A stretch of 64,000 nucleotides of DNA from Onthophagus taurus. Lineage: Eukaryota > Arthropoda > Insecta > Coleoptera > Scarabaeidae. Within the stretch, counting starts at the first letter, position 1. Every line of letters begins with the position of its first letter. The notes under the pieces were generated by a model that worked only from the letters and a program-made list of their open reading frames with translations, searched no databases and was not told where the DNA came from. The translations under genes were made by a program, and so were the position numbers. Positions 60,281-64,000 of the stretch are shown piece after piece. The stretch spans positions 39,377,501-39,441,500 of the forward strand of contig NC_091966.1 in NCBI RefSeq assembly GCF_036711975.1, written 5' to 3'.

Positions 60281-63129
60281 GAACTAAAACGAGAACTAGA
60301 AACAGTTGGGTTTAGTCGTGAAAGAAACTTTCACTTGTCAATGTAAACTTTCATTTTATTATTATATTCGTAATCTGCATAAAATAACCTTTAAAGTGAG
60401 TCCAAACTTGACGCATTTATCTCAAAAAACCAAAAAGTTCGAACTTTCAACTTTTAATTTTGACATATTTGTCAACTTCAAAAAATTAAGGTTGGTATTA
60501 ATGTTTAAAAATTAAATTGCTATCTTCATTGTTGCTAACTTAGGGTTTAATGTTTTTTATTCTAACTCGAAGTTAGCAAATTTAATTTTTAAATATTACT
60601 ACCAACCTTAATTTCTGATTTTTTTTATTACATTTTTGTTTTTGTGACAAATTTTAAGACATTTTATAAAAATTAAGAATATGTCAAAATGACATTGACA
60701 TTTCAAACCAGTAGATTATATCTCGAGTAATGTTGGAATCATCTTTGGACTCATTTTAAAGGTTTTTTTAATAAAGAATACATCATGAAAGAACACCATG
60801 AAGTAGTCTATTTGTCTATTATATGATAACTAACTTCAGGTTTAAAATGTCAACCTCAATTTTGACATATTTGTAATCTTCTTTAAAAATAAAATGAGTA
60901 CAAACACGATATATTTATCTTCAACATTAATGAAGTTATGGTCAACTTCCGATTAAGAATGTCAACGTCAATTTTGACATATTTGTAATCGAAGTGAAAA
61001 ATTCTTTAAAATGAGTCCAAACATGTTTCCAATATTACTTGAGATATAAGCATCTTCCGATTTGAAATGTCAATGTCATTTTGACATATTCTTAATTTTT
61101 ATAAAATGTCTTAAATTTTGTCACAAAAACAAAAATGTAATAATAAAAATCAGAAATTAAGGTTGGTAGTAATATTTAAAAGTTAAATTTGCTAACTTCG
61201 GGTTTAATGTTTTCTATTCTAACTTTCCTGTTCTTTGAGATAAGTGCATCATGTTTGAACTCATTTTAAAGATTTTTTAATAAACAATACATAATGAAAG
61301 AACACCATCAAGTTGTCCATTTGTCTATTATATGATAACTAACTTCAGGTTTAAAATGTGAACCTCAATTTTGACATATTTGTAATCTTCATTAAAAGTC
61401 CTTTAAAATGAGTACAAACACGACATATTTATCTCCAATATTAATGAAGTTATGGTCAACTTCGGGTTAAGAATGTCAACGTCAATTTTGACATATTTGT
61501 AATCGAAGTGAAAAATCCTTTAAAATGAGTCCAAACATGATTCCAACATTACTCGAGATATAATCTACTGGTTTGAAATGTCAATGTCATTTTGACATAT
61601 TCTTAATTTTTATAAAATGTCTTAAAATTTGTCACAAAAACAAAAATGTAATAAAAAAAATCAGAAATTAAGGTTGGTAGTAATATTTAAAAATTAAATT
61701 TGCTAACTTCGGGTTTAATGTTTTCTATTCTAACTTTCCTGTTCTTTGAGATAAGTGCATCATGTTTGGACTCATTTTAAAGGTTTTTTAATAAACAATA
61801 CATAATGAAAGAACACCATCAAGTTGTCCATTTGTCTATTATATGATAACTAACTTCAGGTTTAAAATGTCAACCTCAATTTTGACATATTTATAATCTT
61901 CATTAAAAATCCTTTAAAATGAGTACAAACACGACATATTTATCTTCAATATTAATGAAGTTATGGTCAACTTCCGGTTAAGAATGTCAACGTCAATTTT
62001 GACATATTTGTAATCGAAGTGAAAAATCCTTTAAAATGAGTCCAAACATGATTCCAACATTACTCGAGATATAATCTACTGGTTTGAAATGTCAATGTCA
62101 TTTTGACATATTCTTAATTTTTATAAAATGTCTTCAAATTTGTCACAAAAACAAAAATGTAATAAAAAAAATCAGAAATTAAGGTTGGAAGTAATATTTA
62201 AAAATTAAATTTGCTAACTTCGGGTTTAATGTTTTCTATTCTAACTTTTTTGTTCTTTGAGATAAGTGCATCATGTTTGAACTCATTTTAAAGGTTTTTT
62301 AATAAACAATACATAATGAAAGAACACCATCAAGTTGTCCATTTGTCTATTATATGATAACTAACTTCAGGTTTAAAATGTGAAACTCAATTTTGACATA
62401 TTTATAATCTTCATTAAAAATCCTTTAAAATGAGTACAAACACGACATATTTATCTTCAATATTAATGAAGTTATGGTCAACTTCCGGTTAAGAATGTCA
62501 ACGTCAATTTTGACATATTTGTAATCGTCGTGAAAAACCTTTAAATGAGTCCAAACAGGATACGTTTAATTCCAATATTACTCTGGATATAAGCAACTTC
62601 CGGTTTGAAATGTCAATGTCATTTTGACATATTCTTAATTTTTATAAAATATTTTAATATTTGTCACAAAAACAAAAAAATAGTAAAAAAAATCAGAAAT
62701 AAAGGTTGGTATTAATATTTAAAAATTAAATTGCTATCTTCATTGTTGCTAACGCTTCTTATTCTAACTTTTTTGTTTTTTAAGATAAATGCATCATGTT
62801 TGGACTCATTTTAAAGGTTTTTTAATAAAGATGACAAATATGTTAAAATTGACGTTGACGTTTCAAACCGGAAGTGATTGTATCTCCATTAATATCAAAG
62901 TTAAATATGTCGAGTTTGGACTCATTTTAAAGGATTTTTTATGAAGTTGACAAATATGTCAAAATTTTCGAACGTTTTGGTGTTTTGAGATAAATGCGTC
63001 ATGTTTGGACTCACTTTAAAGGTTATTTAATGAAGATTACGAATATAATAATAAAATTAAAGATGACATTGGCAACTGAAAGTTTTTTTCACGATGTTTC
63101 TAGTTCTCGTTCTAGTTTTAGTTCAATAA
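60281..63129. mobile_element. Foldback element built of about 511-bp tandem units
   Basis: The left arm (TGAACTAAAACGAGAACTAG, 60281 on) is the inverse of the right end (CTAGTTCTCGTTCTAGTTTT, to 63129). Pairing continues inward through GTTTAGTCGTGAAAGAAACT, ATTATTATATTCGTAAT and ATAACCTTTAAAGTGAGTCC to at least 60425/62990. The interior has tandem units: GAAGTTATGGTCAACTT at 60932, 61446, 61957 and 62468 (periods 514, 511, 511). Each unit contains smaller palindromes around TCAATTTTGACATATTTGTA and AATGTCAATGTCATTTTGAC. No coding capacity. The middle units are nearly identical, which points to recent expansion. Confidence 0.85.
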
Positions 63130-63289
63130 AGATGTACAGGTGTCTCAGTTATTATGAAAGATAGAAAGTTGCGGCTTTCGCGAACCTGAGCTAATTTTTT
63201 TCTAATTTCGAAAATCTCTAAAAACGATCAAATGTCGCTTAATCAAGTGATGTATGACGCGGTCCATATGTATATTCCTTATTCCTGAC

Positions 63290-63440
63290 CGTTGTTTTTT
63301 CTATTATTGTTCTGAGGGTAACGCCGTTTGTTCTTCTTCGAGTTTTTCTAGAATTTTTGAATAGTTTTCGCATCTGGTTATTTCCCCCTTCTTATGGATT
63401 GGCACGATTATATTCTTTTCCCGTTCGTGGGGTATTAATT
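63290..63440 (-). pseudogene. RTE-like reverse transcriptase N-terminal fragment
   Basis: The minus frame reads IPHEREKNIIVPIHKKGEIT followed by RCENYSKILEKLEEEQTALP. The pattern W..A.I.PI.KKGD...C.NYRGI....L....LPEEQ is the start of the RT domain in RTE-type elements. The frame ends at stops just after. Confidence 0.65.
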
Positions 63441-63444
63441 GATT

Positions 63445-64000
63445 TAATTTAAAACTTTTAGTATTGGAATTAAAAGGTATTTAAGAAAAATACATAAAAA
63501 TTTAACAGAAGTATCTATTTTTGTTTTATTCATAAAATTTTTAAAAATTTTTTTTACCTCACTTATTTGAGAAAGAAATCGCATCTACATTTCTCATCTT
63601 TTCAAACATCTTTTGAGTGATTACATTCGCAATGGACACATTCGCTTAAATTTGTTACACTAATAAAAAATAAAGAGTAACTCGCAAAGTTTTCACACTG
63701 CTTACGACATACATTATTATTTTGTTTTTTTATTATTTTTTTTTTTATTTCGTTTACATACGATACGTTTACGAATACTCATGCTCTATCACTAAAAGTG
63801 CCGTTACGACTCTCAAATGTCATTCATTATACGAAAATAAAAATTTATAAAGTTAATTTTAAGAAAACAAATTTTTTTTTTTGTATTTCCAATTTGTTTA
63901 TTAATTAATTTTTATTTAATTGTTTTTGTTGGTTTATTTTTTTCTCGAGTGCACACAGATATGAAAGAGTTATAACAATTTTTTTATATTTTCGTTTTTT
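63445..64000. other. AT-rich end of window, nothing recognised
   Basis: Homopolymer-rich T tracts and no coding-like ORF. A slightly GC-richer part at 63740-63830 has no recognisable motif. Confidence 0.4.

Overview
The window looks like a stretch of AT-rich insect nuclear DNA. The evidence is short exons with GT/AG introns, AATAAA signals, a TCAGT-type initiator, several clades of decayed non-LTR retrotransposons, and protein-coding genes that read as insect orthologues. A beetle is my best guess from the style of the repeats and genes; this is inference only. I saw no rRNA, tRNA, CRISPR or bacterial-style operon.

I could reconstruct five conserved genes exon by exon with consistent reading phase. 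(1) A secretory-pathway Ca2+/Mn2+ pump (SPCA/ATP2C type, + strand, 3991-27983, 11 coding exons, about 936 aa), with introns full of mobile DNA. (2) GAR1 of the H/ACA snoRNP (- strand, 34166-34807). (3) A sigma-class glutathione S-transferase (- strand, 36972-37707, 3 exons, 207 aa). (4) 6-phosphofructokinase (- strand, 42093-47287, 768 aa), with two mutually exclusive 109-bp copies of one exon. (5) The ER translocon accessory protein TRAM (+ strand, 51722-57251, 7 exons, 369 aa). A likely sixth gene is a small two-exon gene (47915-48287, -) just upstream of Pfk that encodes a mitochondrial-looking protein of 102 aa. A nested 85-aa ORF with a C-terminal membrane segment (21254-21511, +) sits in a pump intron. 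A THAP-domain gene (30957-31982, -) keeps its exon structure but has lost a zinc ligand and its reading frame.

The rest is mostly repeats. Non-LTR fragments occur at 5670-6860 (-), 10780-12860 (+), 18920-20000 (-), 24577-25700 (-), 35620-35860 (+), 37880-38590 (+), 39130-40312 (both strands), 41580-41950 (both strands), 48680-49010 (-) and 63290-63440 (-). Foldback elements with long inverted arms lie at 16771-18182, 52824-53970, 54294-56094 and 60281-63129; the last is built of about 511-bp tandem units. Smaller inverted-repeat elements are at 5941-6393, 7603-8320, 32885-33175 and 33178-33262. Other tandem arrays sit at 8211-8830, 25700-27200, 40860-41500 and 45115-46260. Three related arrays of a short AGTATCTAGTCTT-like motif flank GAR1 and the GST gene. 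A hammerhead-ribozyme-like motif with an altered cleavage dinucleotide lies at 40674-40714.

The genes do not form one pathway. Two act in the secretory system (Golgi Ca2+/Mn2+ pump, TRAM) and the others are housekeeping or detoxification genes, so the grouping is probably just chromosomal neighbourhood. The most interesting material is the foldback/tandem-unit family, the hammerhead-like motif, the nested small membrane protein, the Pfk exon pair and the dying THAP gene inside a split repeat.
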